A DNA stretch of 64,000 bases from Diplonema papillatum (lineage: Eukaryota > Euglenozoa > Diplonemea > Diplonemida > Diplonemidae), in the NCBI GenBank assembly GCA_030068145.1, contig JAPJBO010000937.1:1-64000 (forward strand), written 5' to 3'. This document shows positions 1 through 9,936 of the stretch, piece after piece (within the stretch, counting starts at the first letter, position 1; each line of letters opens with the position of its first letter). A program made the translations under genes and the position numbers. Under the pieces are notes generated by a model, which saw nothing but the letters and a program-made list of their open reading frames with translations, ran no database searches and was not told the DNA's origin.

Positions 1-17
1 AGGGGGGGGGGGGGGGG

Positions 18-740
18 CAGGGTGTTTATTAAGATTTGGCCTAACCCGTAACATGTAACAAGTGCGGGTGGTGGTGGGGGGGGGGGGGGGGGGGCCCCCC
101 CCCCCCCCCTCCTGCATGGCTGGCAGGTCACCCGGTGTCAAGCGACCGACTCCGCAACTGCCGCTGGCCAGGTCAGGCTGGCACGAAGGAGTTACGGAGG
201 GCGGCAGCTTGGGCAAAGCCGACTTTGCGGAGGCATTCAACGGACGACGATCTGTCGCAGTGGACACAAGGAGCTGAGCCCTGCGCTCTTCCCAAAAACG
301 CCAAGCAGCTCCTTTCGCTTCGCTGCGAGGTTATCCTTACCCTAATCTTGGCATCCGCGGAGTGCCCGTCCCGCGAGCGCTGTTCCAGAAACGGGCTAAA
401 AAAACAAGAGTCGAGGGCCGAGGAAACCTTTCGGTATTTAGTATGTACACTAAAACAAGGATTAATCATCTCTGCTCTCGGTAGCTATTTATTCCCGCAG
501 GGAGCCTGAGATACAGTAAATACACAACAACAAACATGACGGATGCCGCCTTCTTCATTGAAGCTGTTGCAGACGGCACGTTTGGAGAGTGCGTTGAATG
601 GAGTGAGGAAAGGGTGCTTGCTCGTATCCGCGACTTGCGTGGTTCACAAACACAGGACGCGCAAGCCTTTCAGGCTGAGCTTGCTGCCGCAAGCAACCCA
701 AACTTGGGAATTAGCTCCAACAACGAAGGAGTGAAATTCT
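18..740 (+). repeat. Left inverted terminal region of the hAT element
   Basis: Inverted copy of the right end (about 5000-5720). It contains a long G-run followed by a C-run (75-109), a segment (about 276-390) matching transposase codons ~988-1026, and from 536 the start of the transposase gene (MTDAAFFIEAVADG...) facing inward on the plus strand. After ~740 the match ends, and 741-850 repeats the 180-270 subterminal block a second time. The short plus-strand ORF 536-862 is therefore a truncated duplicate of the transposase start, not a separate gene. Confidence 0.75.
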
Positions 741-994
741 GTGTGTGGCACGACAAAGGAGTTACGGAGGACGGCAGCTTGGGCAATGCCGACGTTGCGG
801 AGGCATTCAACGGACGACGATCTGCCGCAGTGGACACAAGGAAGGATGGGATACTCGCGTAGTGTACCAGCAAGCTGCCACAGCACGTGCAGTGGACCGG
901 AGAGGTCTTCACGGAACAGGAGGGGGATTTCCACTTTGGCATACCAAATCATCAAAAGGCCGGTTGTTCCTTCATGCGAAGCCTTCGTGAGTGC

Positions 995-3900
995 CTACTT
1001 CCGTGCGCGTTTCGGTGCCGGTTCGTGCATGCTGTCAAGCAGGCGGGCAGAAACCTTTGCTGCTGGCTTCAAGCGCACGGGTAACGGCAGTTTAGCCCCC
1101 GGCTCCGATGGTCGAGATGGGACCTGGCGCTCTACACTTGCCTCCGTGGATGTTGAACTGGAAGCTGAAGATGTCGTCGAGCCAGAAGAGGAGGACCGTG
1201 AAGAGGAGGACGACTGCGACGACACCGAAGATGAAGGCAGTGATGCATTCGGTGAATCCGAAGACTCGGATGCATTCGCGAAGGACATCGCCGACCACGT
1301 TTCGTTCCCTGACCACGGCGCGAAAGACGGTACAACGCTACACCCCGAGTACTCAGTGCGCATATCCCCGTTAACCTGCTCGAATGCGTCGGCTCTATCC
1401 GTCTTCTTCTTTCCACCAGTCTTCCCCCCATGACGACGATTCTTCCGAGAGTGCCATATCTTGGCGCCGAGAGTGCAGGTTTCGCTTACTTCTTCATCGG
1501 TCATTCCTTTACCCTGTTCAGCGAGAATGAGTTCGTTGCTCAGAGTCTCCACCACCAAATGGGGCCGATTGCAACCCACGCGTTGTTTGGCCTTGCTGAA
1601 AAACGACTCAGCTACGTTGCTGTTGTAGCGACTATGTGTGTGGACCAGCGCCAACACGTCAATGGCTCTCTGGTTGCCTTGTTCTTTTAGGGTTGCGAAT
1701 ACTCCGGTCCAGGCGTTCCACCCCAAGTCCTTGAACTGAACGGCAAGAATTTTTATGTCTTGCCAGTCCTTCTGTACGGAGCTCGCTTCAAACCTCCCGA
1801 CGAAAGCAGCCAAATAGGCGTACTCTTCGTTACCGTACGCCTTCAAGTCGGCTCCGGAGAGCACCTGCATTTTTTGTACGTCAAGAATGAGAGAGAGAGC
1901 TACGGCGTGGTCATCCTTCTTTATCTTTTCCTCGACGGCTTCGAGCGCCTTCGCGACCTTCGCCAAGCGACGTTTGTTTTCGTTGCCATCGGTCATCCCT
2001 TCGATGGCCATACGAGCTCGGCTCAACCGAAACTGCAAATGCAGAACGGTGGGCTCTTGATGCTGCGAGGCCAGCGAGATATTGCGCAACATCCTTAGTA
2101 CAGGATACCACTGCTGGAACTGCTGAGCCCTGCGCTCCTTCCCAAAAACGCCAAGCAGCTCCTTTCGCTTCGCTGCGAGGTTATCCTTACCCTTCTTGGC
2201 ATCCGCGGAGTGCCAGTCCCGCGAGCGCTGTTCCAGAAACATCTTCCAGAGTGGCCACAATGCAGCGGCCTTCTCCCACAGACGAAAGGTTTTTGGCAAC
2301 CACCGAATAGAGCAATGGAGGGATGGTTTGGGACCCGCAGCAAAGCCTTGCAGCTTAGCGAAACGCCTGAGTCGGCGATAAAGCTTTCCGGATGTTCGCA
2401 AGTTCGCCTCCATCGTAAGAATTGCTTCCGTGATTTCTTCAACAACGGATGAATCGAAGGCTCGCTCAAGTTCGGTCTCCAGTCGGTGCGAAAAGTCCGG
2501 AACACGGGCACACTGAGGGTTGAAATCTTTCTTCAACAAACCGTATACCCCTGTGATGTGCCCCGCTAGATTCGATCCCGAATCACTGCAGGTTGCCGTT
2601 ATCTGCTGTGCCGCAACGCCGAAATCTGCAAGCATCGCACGAGACTTCAAGAAGATGGTGTTGCCATCTGTATCGTCGGAAGCCTCGAACCCCACGAGTC
2701 CCAAGGCAGTTTCTTTAACTGCGCACAAAGATGAGACGAAGTAGCGTAGGATAACTACATACACCTCCATCTGCATTGCGTGCTTCAGTGTCGTTCCGTC
2801 CAAGATCAGCACAAAGGAGCTCGATACACTTAGTTCCTTGGCGATGCGCACTTGTGCGATGGAAGCCCAGATGCCCACCATTTCCGAGACGTGTGAAGTG
2901 GTGTTGTACTTCTTGGGTATATCAATACCCCGCAATCGGTCGGCTCTTATCTGCCGCACGGAACTTCTGTGAGACACTCCTTCGCACACCCTGATGAACA
3001 TGGGAACATGCAAGTTGAAGAAGCGCTGCAGCCTCTCTTCCGAAAGGTAAGGGGTCTCGGCAAGCTCAGCCTTGAGACTGACCTCAAACGTGTTGCCTGC
3101 TTGCGGGTGCGCGTCTGACCGGAAGTTGGCAGGGACAACGCGGAACGCGATCGCAGCAGCAGCAACCGTGAGGTACCCGACTATTACAAAGGCACCGTAT
3201 CGCACGACCCACAAAGACACTCGGTGCGCGTTGGAGTTGCGGTGCCGCGAAAGAGCTGTCCGCGCGGCTTCATCGGTTTGATAAGGGCCCGCCGTACCCT
3301 TCGCAAATGCGGCAGCAACCCCCGAAGAAAGGCTGCCCCAGATGAAGACGTGCGTGTGATGGCAAGCAAGGCACATGTACCCTCCGGGGACCCGTTCCGT
3401 TTCTCTGTTGATTCGAGCAAACGGCGATAGCTGGGGCCGAAAAAGTGGGGCAGGATAGAATGGCTGCTGCGTCGACTTCTTCTCTTCCAGCATCGCCTTG
3501 GTATCCGGTGCGGCGGTGAAGGAAACGCAGAAGAAGTGGTTTAAGAGGTGGCTGCTGGAGGGGAGGCGGAGGTTTACAACACACACATCATTTGTCCGCA
3601 GAGCCTGGAACCTGAAACTCGATACGCTTCCAAGGTCCTTCGAGATGAACTTCAGTCCATTTTTGCATGCAAAGGCCTGGACTTCAAATGTTGTCAAAGC
3701 CGGGGGTTCCTCACCAACTCGCAAGTGCTCCTTGATGGACTCCCACCTCTTTTCCGACATGCCCAGCATGTTCGGTGACGTTCCACGGAACCAGGTGTAC
3801 AGTTCTGGAAGAGATGCGTTGTCAGCTCGGGAGAAGGGAATTCTCTTTAGTTTTTCCCCAAGAAAACACGCGTTGTACCCACAAACCAACCCATGCTGAT

Positions 3901-5197
3901 GCGTTGTTTGGGTATGAGAGCCCGACACGAGCCGCTTTTCGCTAGCAAACTCCGCTTCCAGCTCCCTCCTCAAGTCAGGACAAGCAGTGGACAGGTGATC
4001 GACAATGCGGTACACGAGCCGCTGCGTTTGTGGCTCTTCGGATTGCGTAGCCTCAGCAATACTCTGTTGGAGGGCTTTTTTTGTTCCAGTGGTCTTGATA
4101 CCAATGGCTGCTGCTTCGGCCTTGAGCTGCTCAAGTGTCTTCTTCACTGTATCCGACGTCGGCGTGGGAGGCTGATCGTCGTCCGCGTTTGCAGGTGTAG
4201 CAGGTGCAGGACCTACATTCGCTACAGGGTCTGGGCTGTTTGTTGCAGCGCACGGCACATGTTCTGGACTTACGTCGGATTGTTGTTGTTGGGCGGGGGA
4301 GCATTTGGTGCACTTCACGTCTTTGAAAAGGCAATAGAAAGCTTTTCGTTTCTGTCCCGCGAAGGACCGATTCCATCCCGAAGCCTCGGGAAGCCAACTC
4401 AAAAGCTTTTGGTGAAAAGCCTTTCGGCGAGCCTTCTCTATCCCCAAGAGGTCAAAAAGCTGCTCAGCACAGAGACTGTGTTGCTCGCCTTTCGCTTGGA
4501 CGATGGACGCAACCGCAGCATTGAATGACAGCGCACCATCAATCGAGTCGGCGCAGCCAGCACAAGCGGCCCCAACAACGAACAAGCAGTACAGCTTGCC
4601 GCGTCTACTCCAGCCTTCGTGCAGTCCTTCGCTGCGCCACTTCGAAACGCTTTGCGAAACCAAATTTGCCTCGCGACCTTCCATTTCCAAGAGCGCGAAA
4701 AGCTCTTCGTGGTTGAGGTGGTGCTGAGGGCCGTGTTTACAAACGGCTTTCTCAACTGCAGCATTGAACAGCTGGACGGAGCAGGTATCCACTGTAGTAG
4801 TGGTGTCTCCTGAACTTGCCGCACCGAACTCGGTCTGCACCTGCCGAAGGACTGCGTCCGCGGACCACTTCTTGCGCTTCACAAGCCCCGAGGCCCTTTT
4901 CTGCATGCTCTGATACGTTCCTCGTATCGGCTTCAGCAGCCTGCGTCCAACTTCTTCCCACGTTGCCACCTGGACACCGGGCAAAACGACACAGAATTTC
5001 ACTCCTTCGTTGTTGGAGCTAATTCCCAAGTTTGGGTTGCTTGCGGCAGCAAGCTCAGCCTGAAAGGCTTGCGCGTCCTGTGTTTGCGAACCACGCAAGT
5101 CGCGGATACGAGCAAGCACCCTTTCCTCACTCCATTCAACGCACTCTCCAAACGTGCCGTCTGCAACAGCTTCAATGAAGAAGGCGGCATCCGTCAT
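995..5197 (-). CDS. hAT-like transposase, 1400 aa, with cysteine-protease-like and zinc-finger regions
   Basis: One uninterrupted ORF starting at ATG 5197, just inside the right inverted end. Visible regions: residues 145-300 hold two related ~80-residue Cys/His-rich repeats, each ending in a C-x2-C pair; ~350-380 is a SAP-like helical stretch (TLEQLKAEAAAIGIKTTGTK); ~430-560 has a Cys near 439 (HGLVCGYNACFL) and a His near 554 (NHFFCVSF), a spacing that recalls papain-fold or OTU/Ulp peptidases; ~607-657 has C-x2-C...H-x5-H like a BED/TTF finger. From ~790 the hAT RNase-H-like core follows, with LDGTT (D800), CSDSGSNL (D872), FSHRLE and an RW motif near 965, and a C-terminal NVAESFFSKAKQRVG resembling the hAT dimerisation block. 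A Ser-rich tail ends in a basic KRARK. Family hAT is inferred from motif order; the protease reading is tentative. At 1400 aa it is about twice the usual hAT length. Confidence 0.7.
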   Translation of the reverse strand: MTDAAFFIEAVADGTFGECVEWSEERVLARIRDLRGSQTQDAQAFQAELAAASNPNLGISSNNEGVKFCVVLPGVQVATWEEVGRRLLKPIRGTYQSMQKRASGLVKRKKWSADAVLRQVQTEFGAASSGDTTTTVDTCSVQLFNAAVEKAVCKHGPQHHLNHEELFALLEMEGREANLVSQSVSKWRSEGLHEGWSRRGKLYCLFVVGAACAGCADSIDGALSFNAAVASIVQAKGEQHSLCAEQLFDLLGIEKARRKAFHQKLLSWLPEASGWNRSFAGQKRKAFYCLFKDVKCTKCSPAQQQQSDVSPEHVPCAATNSPDPVANVGPAPATPANADDDQPPTPTSDTVKKTLEQLKAEAAAIGIKTTGTKKALQQSIAEATQSEEPQTQRLVYRIVDHLSTACPDLRRELEAEFASEKRLVSGSHTQTTHQHGLVCGYNACFLGEKLKRIPFSRADNASLPELYTWFRGTSPNMLGMSEKRWESIKEHLRVGEEPPALTTFEVQAFACKNGLKFISKDLGSVSSFRFQALRTNDVCVVNLRLPSSSHLLNHFFCVSFTAAPDTKAMLEEKKSTQQPFYPAPLFRPQLSPFARINRETERVPGGYMCLACHHTHVFIWGSLSSGVAAAFAKGTAGPYQTDEAARTALSRHRNSNAHRVSLWVVRYGAFVIVGYLTVAAAAIAFRVVPANFRSDAHPQAGNTFEVSLKAELAETPYLSEERLQRFFNLHVPMFIRVCEGVSHRSSVRQIRADRLRGIDIPKKYNTTSHVSEMVGIWASIAQVRIAKELSVSSSFVLILDGTTLKHAMQMEVYVVILRYFVSSLCAVKETALGLVGFEASDDTDGNTIFLKSRAMLADFGVAAQQITATCSDSGSNLAGHITGVYGLLKKDFNPQCARVPDFSHRLETELERAFDSSVVEEITEAILTMEANLRTSGKLYRRLRRFAKLQGFAAGPKPSLHCSIRWLPKTFRLWEKAAALWPLWKMFLEQRSRDWHSADAKKGKDNLAAKRKELLGVFGKERRAQQFQQWYPVLRMLRNISLASQHQEPTVLHLQFRLSRARMAIEGMTDGNENKRRLAKVAKALEAVEEKIKKDDHAVALSLILDVQKMQVLSGADLKAYGNEEYAYLAAFVGRFEASSVQKDWQDIKILAVQFKDLGWNAWTGVFATLKEQGNQRAIDVLALVHTHSRYNSNVAESFFSKAKQRVGCNRPHLVVETLSNELILAEQGKGMTDEEVSETCTLGAKIWHSRKNRRHGGKTGGKKKTDRADAFEQVNGDMRTEYSGCSVVPSFAPWSGNETWSAMSFANASESSDSPNASLPSSSVSSQSSSSSRSSSSGSTTSSASSSTSTEASVERQVPSRPSEPGAKLPLPVRLKPAAKVSARLLDSMHEPAPKRARK

Positions 5198-5720
5198 GTT
5201 TGTTGTTGTGTATTTACTGTATCTCAGGCTCCCTGCGGGAATAAATAGCTACCGAGAGCAGAGATGATTAATCCTTGTTTTAGTGTACATACTAAATACC
5301 GAAAGGTTTCCTCGGCCCTCGACTCTTGTTTTTTTAGCCCGTTTCTGGAACAGCGCTCGCGGGACGGGCACTCCGCGGATGCCAAGATTAGGGTAAGGAT
5401 AACCTCGCAGCGAAGCGAAAGGAGCTGCTTGGCGTTTTTGGGAAGGAGCGCAGGGCTCAGCTCCTTGTGTCCACTGCGGCAGATCGTCGTCCGTTGAATG
5501 CCTCCGCAAAGTCGGCATTGCCCAAGCTGCCGCCCTCCGTAACTCCTTTGTCGTGCCAGCCTGACCTGGCCAGCGGCAGTTGGGGAGTCGGTCGCTTGAC
5601 ACCGGGTGACCTGCCAGCCATGCAGGAGGGGGGGGGGGGGGGGGGGGTCCCCCCCCCCCCCACCACCCGCACCCCCTGACCGCGATCCGTAACATGTAAC
5701 AGCCCTTAATAAGCACCCTG
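5000..5720 (-). repeat. Right inverted terminal region of the hAT element
   Basis: Mirror of the left end. It includes the transposase start codon and first ~70 codons plus the ~520 bp promoter-side segment. Within it, 5345-5460 is a copy, in opposite orientation, of the coding segment at about 2121-2240. The minus-strand ORFs that read through this end are shadows of the repeat. Confidence 0.7.
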
Positions 5721-5728
5721 GGGGGGGG

Positions 5729-5886
5729 GGGGGGGGGTCGAATAATAGCAGGTATTTGACACGCGGCTGGTTGTCTAAAACCACTACCACTATTTGTTCC
5801 TGCTACTGGTCGGCTACCTGGAACTTTTTTTAGTATTCGACAAATCGAATAATAACACAGGTGGTATTATTCGACCCCCCCCCCTC
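5729..5886. mobile_element. Small palindromic MITE with G-tract ends
   Basis: GGGGGTCGAATAATA at the left and TATTATTCGACCCCC at the right form inverted ends around about 120 bp of non-coding DNA. A second TCGAATAATA lies inside near 5845. The G-tract in which the hAT element sits is this MITE's own terminal tract. A related end (ACATAATAAGTTGACCCCCC) occurs near 40993-41012. No target duplication could be fixed because of the homopolymers. Confidence 0.5.
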
Positions 5887-6560
5887 TTTAAAACTGCAGG
5901 GGTTCAAATGTCTATCTTTTCCAGCAAGCGAGTTGTTTTTGCGGTGGTTCGCGCACATGAAACAAGTTTTCCTCTTTTCCCGGTTTCCCGTAGTCCAGTG
6001 GCGGAATCCACGGTTTCTACATAAAACGGTACAACTTTTTGAATGGCAAGAATACTGCAAACTCTCCCCCGGTGCACCACATGGCTTCTACCGTGCCGTC
6101 CTCAAAATACTCGGAGGCTAAAGGAGAGACCCACAGAATAGGTCTTTTCTTTGTTGCGCGCGTGCACCCTGGCGCTGACCCGTGAGTTCCCTGTTTTGTT
6201 CGGGGATACAGGAACATTGCCGCCCTTTCGCAATTCGCAACACGGCGGTCCGCTTTGAGTGTCTTCTACAAGCCGGGTGCTTTTTCAAGAATACTCGAGG
6301 GGCTGTCTTGTGCTTGCCTCGAAGGATAATACAACTACAAAGTGGAGTTTTGCTAACGCTTACATCCGCCACGAACCCCAGATTTCCCTGTGCTTCGTGT
6401 GGGTTGCAGCACATGTACCTCGTTTGAGATTTCGCAACTGGCAGCTTCCTCAAGTAATTCTACAAAGCAGGTGCGTGTGCGTAAAACAAACAAAAAACGG
6501 CAGCTGTCGGTGTTTTTGGTACACTTACTTCGCAAGGTAGTTCGGCGTGTGGTCGTCCGT
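5887..6560. other. Intergenic, 3' side of the porin gene
   Basis: No convincing coding sequence. Short ORFs on both strands have no recognisable domain. The segment presumably holds the 3' UTR of the minus-strand porin-like gene. Confidence 0.4.
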
Positions 6561-7475
6561 TCAGTCGGCGGCATCGCCGTCGCCGCCGGTGCCGTCGTAT
6601 TCCAGGAAGATGCCTCCTTTGCACGAGTACTCGGGCTTGTACGGGTTGAGAAACAGGATCGACGCGGTCATGTGCGACGACACGAAGATGGTGAGGAACA
6701 GCGAGATCACGCCGGTGGTGTCCCACTTGGCCTTGACCTCCAGATTTTCGTCGACTTTGCACCTGCCGGCGACCGCGATCTGAGAATCGGCGCCGGAGGA
6801 CTTCGTGAACAACCCGCCAAACTGCGCCTTCGGGGTGATATCGAGCGCAAACCCAGCCTGAAAGCAAGAGGACCACCCAGCATCGTCGCACGCTCTGCCC
6901 ACCCGGAAAGCCAAGACGAGGTCCCGGACTGCCTGGCTAAGGGAGAGCCCGACCCGCTTTATCCTGCCCTCGCCCCCGTTGTAAAGACCCTCGGCCCCTG
7001 CGGTCATCCCCTTCCATTCGTATGAAGCCGACTGGACCAGACTCACGCCTTCTTCGGCTGCTGTGCTTTTGAACGCTCTTAACGAGTGGATCCATCCGTC
7101 TCCTGCTCGGGACGCTTCTATCCCAAAGCAGTCGTCGCCCTCTCCGTGGTTCAGGTCCGCTGATGTTACAATTGTGGTGTTGTCAATGCCGAACGGAGTA
7201 TCGAACCTTGCGTTTATCTCAGTAGACCCGCTGGACTTGAGTGTGGTGTCCACCGCAAGGTTGGTTGCTCCCACAGCCGACTCGTAACTCGAAGTCAAGC
7301 TCCCCTCCGATGCTGAGCCCGGCAAATGCTTGTGCCATGCCGACAGCAACACCCCGCCTTGGCTCCTTCCTTTCACATTCACTTCCACTGCCCCTGGACA
7401 CGCCTCGAACCCGTCCATCATCAGCTCTTCCACAGGGCCGAAGACCTCTGCCACATGGCCAGCGACATCGTCCAT
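6561..7475 (-). CDS. VDAC/porin-3-like mitochondrial beta-barrel protein
   Basis: ORF of 304 codons from ATG 7475 (open 10 codons further upstream from a GTG). The sequence is a run of alternating polar/hydrophobic strands about 8-11 residues long broken by Gly/Asp/Asn turns, as in the 19-strand VDAC/Tom40 barrel. Examples are TEINARFDTPF, TIVTSADLN, GFALDITPKAQFGGLF, SQIAVAGRCKVDENLEVKAKWD, and a final strand CKGGIFLEYDG resembling the VDAC C-terminal strand. Length fits VDAC (about 280 aa). The start is uncertain: the usual N-terminal helix (DLGK-like) is not obvious and a 5' exon may lie upstream beyond the satellite. The expected role is metabolite exchange across the outer mitochondrial membrane. 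The assignment rests on pattern, not on an alignment. A Tom40-like or divergent porin is the main alternative. Confidence 0.5.
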   Translation of the reverse strand: MDDVAGHVAEVFGPVEELMMDGFEACPGAVEVNVKGRSQGGVLLSAWHKHLPGSASEGSLTSSYESAVGATNLAVDTTLKSSGSTEINARFDTPFGIDNTTIVTSADLNHGEGDDCFGIEASRAGDGWIHSLRAFKSTAAEEGVSLVQSASYEWKGMTAGAEGLYNGGEGRIKRVGLSLSQAVRDLVLAFRVGRACDDAGWSSCFQAGFALDITPKAQFGGLFTKSSGADSQIAVAGRCKVDENLEVKAKWDTTGVISLFLTIFVSSHMTASILFLNPYKPEYSCKGGIFLEYDGTGGDGDAAD

Positions 7476-7639
7476 GCTCTCCCTGGGCTTCTCCGACCCC
7501 CTCACCGGCTTCCCCCCGCCTCCCGCCTAGCTGCAGACTGGTTTGATTGTTCTTGTTCTTGCACACAGGCGGAACTAAACTGCTGTGTTATGTTGCACGC
7601 GAGGGGGTACCGCGCCTTTGAACCAGGGAAATACGGCAC

Positions 7640-9225
7640 GCTCCGACCACGGATGATCCTAACGGCACAGATAGACTCCGTCAGGGCTCAAGGTGGTCGT
7701 CTGTTTGCGAGTAGGGGGCACCGTGTCAAACCAGGACAACGTGCTTCATGATCCTAACGGCACAGATAGACTCCATCAGGGCTCAAGGTGGTCGTCTGTT
7801 TACAAGTAGGGGTGTTCCCGTGCCAAACCTGGGTAATATGTTCATCTCCAACCACGGATGATCCTAACGGCACAGATAGACTCCGTCAGGGCTCAAGGTG
7901 GTCGCCTGTTTGGGCACCGTGTCAAGCCAGGACAACGTGCTTCATCTCCGACCACGGATGATCCTAACGGCACAGATAGACTCCGTCAGGGCTCAAGGTG
8001 GTCGTCTGTTTGCGAGTAGGGGGCACCGTGTCAAACCAGGACAACGTGCTTCATGATCCTAACGGCACAGATAGACTCCATCAGGGCTCAAGGTGGTCGT
8101 CTGTTTACAAGTAGGGGTGTTCCCGTGCCAAACCTGGGTAATATGTTCATCTCCAACCACGGATGATCCTAACGGCACAGATAGACTCCGTCAGGGCTCA
8201 AGGTGGTCGTCTGTTTGGGCACCAGGACAACGTGCTTCATCTCCGACCACGGATGATCCTAACGGCACAGATAGGCTCCGTCAGGGCTCAAGGTGGTCGT
8301 CTGTTTACAAGTAAGGGTTCCCGTGCCAAACGAGCTCTAATACGTTCATCTCCGACCACGGATGATCCTAACGGCACAGATAAACTCCGTCAGGGCTCAA
8401 GGTGGTCGTCTGTTTACAAGTAAGGGTTCCCGTGCCAAACGAGCTCTAATATGTTCGTCTCCGACCACGGATGATCCTAACGGCACAGATAGACTCCGTC
8501 AGGGCTCAAGGTGGTCGTCTGTTTACAAGTAAGGGTTCCCGTGCCAAACGAGCTCTAATACGTTCATCTCCGACCACGGATGATCCTAACGGCACAGATA
8601 AACTCCGTCAGGGCTCAAGGTGGTCGTCTGTTTACGAGTAGGGGTGTTCCCGTGCCAAACCTGGGTAATATGTTCATCTCCAACCACGGATGATCCTAAC
8701 GACACAGATAGACTCCGTCAGGGCTCAAGGTGGTCGTCTGTTTACAAGTAAGGGTTCCCGTGCCAAACGAGCTCTAATACGTTCATCTCCGACCACGGAT
8801 GATCCTAACGGCACAGATAAACTCCGTCAGGGCTCAAGGTGGTCGTCTGTTTACGAGTAGGGGTGTTCCCGTGCCAAACCTGGGTAATATGTTCATCTCC
8901 AACCACGGATGATCCTAACGACACAGATAGACTCCGTCAGGGCTCAAGGTGGTCGTCTGTTTACAAGTAAGGGTTCCCGTGCCAAACGAGCTCTAATACG
9001 TTCATCTCCGACCACGGATGATCCTAACGGCACAGATAAACTCCGTCAGGGCTCAAGGTGGTCGTCTGTTTACAAGTAGGGGTGTTCCCGTGCCAAACCT
9101 GGGTAATATGTTCATCTCCAACCACGGATGATCCTAACGACACAGATAGACTCCGTCAGGGCTCAAGGTGGTCGTCTGTTTACAAGTAATTCCCGTGCCA
9201 AACCAGGTCTAATATGTTCATCTCC
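7640..9225. repeat. Satellite array, ~15 units of 91-111 bp, with higher-order repeats
   Basis: The core CGGATGATCCTAACGGCACA recurs at about 7649, 7748, 7857, 7956, 8053, 8161, 8252, 8357, 8468, 8577, 8688, 8797, 8906, 9016 and 9125. Units share CTCCGTCAGGGCTCAAGG and TGGTCGTCTGTTT; they differ in the linker (GTAAGGGTTCCCGTGCC versus GTAGGGGTGTTCCCGTG). The first ~600 bp is a duplicated three-unit block (7650-7953 and 7955-8259). From 8468 two linker types alternate as a ~219 bp dimer repeated about three times. Short ORFs across it are products of the repeat. Confidence 0.9.
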
Positions 9226-9560
9226 GATCACAGATGATGAAGTAGCGGGTACCGCCCTAAAATCGGCGTATATTCTGAGCTTCTGAGACTGGAGGTAACT
9301 GTAGCTCTCTGCGGCCTGTGCTACGTCTTTCTTCTGGCTAGAAACCAGCTAGGACTGGAATGAATGATTCAAACGTCAAATGGCAACATAGGATGGCACG
9401 GACATAACAGGAGAATGAACAAAAGAAAGAAGTAAGGGTACAAAGGGGGGGAAGGGGGGATGCAAGAGCGCGCTTGGAAAGGTGTGTGCCTCAACGCCGT
9501 GTCCTTTTTAGCGCCGTGTTGTTTTGGTCCTTTAAGCCACGGACCCATTAGCGGGGCCAT
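9226..9560. other. Post-satellite spacer
   Basis: No gene recognised; a purine-rich tract (AAAGAAAGAAG) lies near 9420. Confidence 0.3.
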
Positions 9561-9564
9561 CATC

Positions 9565-9790
9565 AGCGCGGAACCTGAGTGTCCGCAGGCAGGACAGCGA
9601 TGTGAGCCTGGTCACGTGGCTGAGGGGGACGCGTCGCTTGCAAAGCTCTAAAAAAAAATGACTCCTCTTTTACTCCTCCTTTGTTTCCATCTCGGATGGC
9701 CCTTCTTGTAGCCCGCGCTGCTAGATTTTGCTGCTCCAGCCAGGGGTAGTACTCGCCTGAATATGCCGGCCACCAAAACGTGGCCGACAT
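9565..9790 (-). CDS. Possible exon, unassigned
   Basis: The minus-strand reading gives a well-balanced stretch (AYSGEYYPWLEQQNLAARAT, then RRAIRDGNK) ending near a possible donor (GGA|GTAAAAG) at about 9670. It could be a 5' exon of the porin-like gene downstream, across the satellite. The splice phase (0) would fit a CTAG acceptor near 7530, but nothing proves the link. No domain recognised. Confidence 0.25.
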
Positions 9791-9936
9791 ACGGTCAATA
9801 GCATTGGCCGGAGCACTGGTCCCACGTTCGCTCTCCGACGCCTATAAAAATGTTGCAGAATGGTCAACGTGACGCCCTTTTCAGTCGCGTCAACCTTCCT
9901 CGAATGGCCGATGATGCACGTTTTATTTTCTCCCAA

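Larger units (their letters stand above)
18..5720 (-). mobile_element. hAT-type DNA transposon with ~0.7 kb inverted ends
   Basis: The element begins CAGGGTGTTTATTAAG at 18 and ends with the inverted form (CAGGGTGCTTATTAAG read on the minus strand) at 5720. A CAGGG start is typical of hAT ends. Both outer flanks are pure G (2-17 and 5721-5737), so an 8 bp target duplication of GGGGGGGG is possible but cannot be proved in a homopolymer. The inverted ends are unusually long: positions 18-735 mirror about 5720-5000, including the first ~70 codons of the transposase, so a truncated antiparallel copy of the gene start lies at the far end. The two ends differ by few bases and the single large ORF is open, which suggests a young and possibly autonomous copy. 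Confidence 0.75.

Noticed and set aside
1108-1433. Acidic plus-strand ORF (EEEDREEEDDCDDTEDEGSD)
   Set aside because: It is the antisense of the Ser-rich tail of the transposase at 995-5197.
7640-9225. CRISPR-like array
   Set aside because: Units are contiguous 91-111 bp repeats with no unique spacers; it is a satellite.
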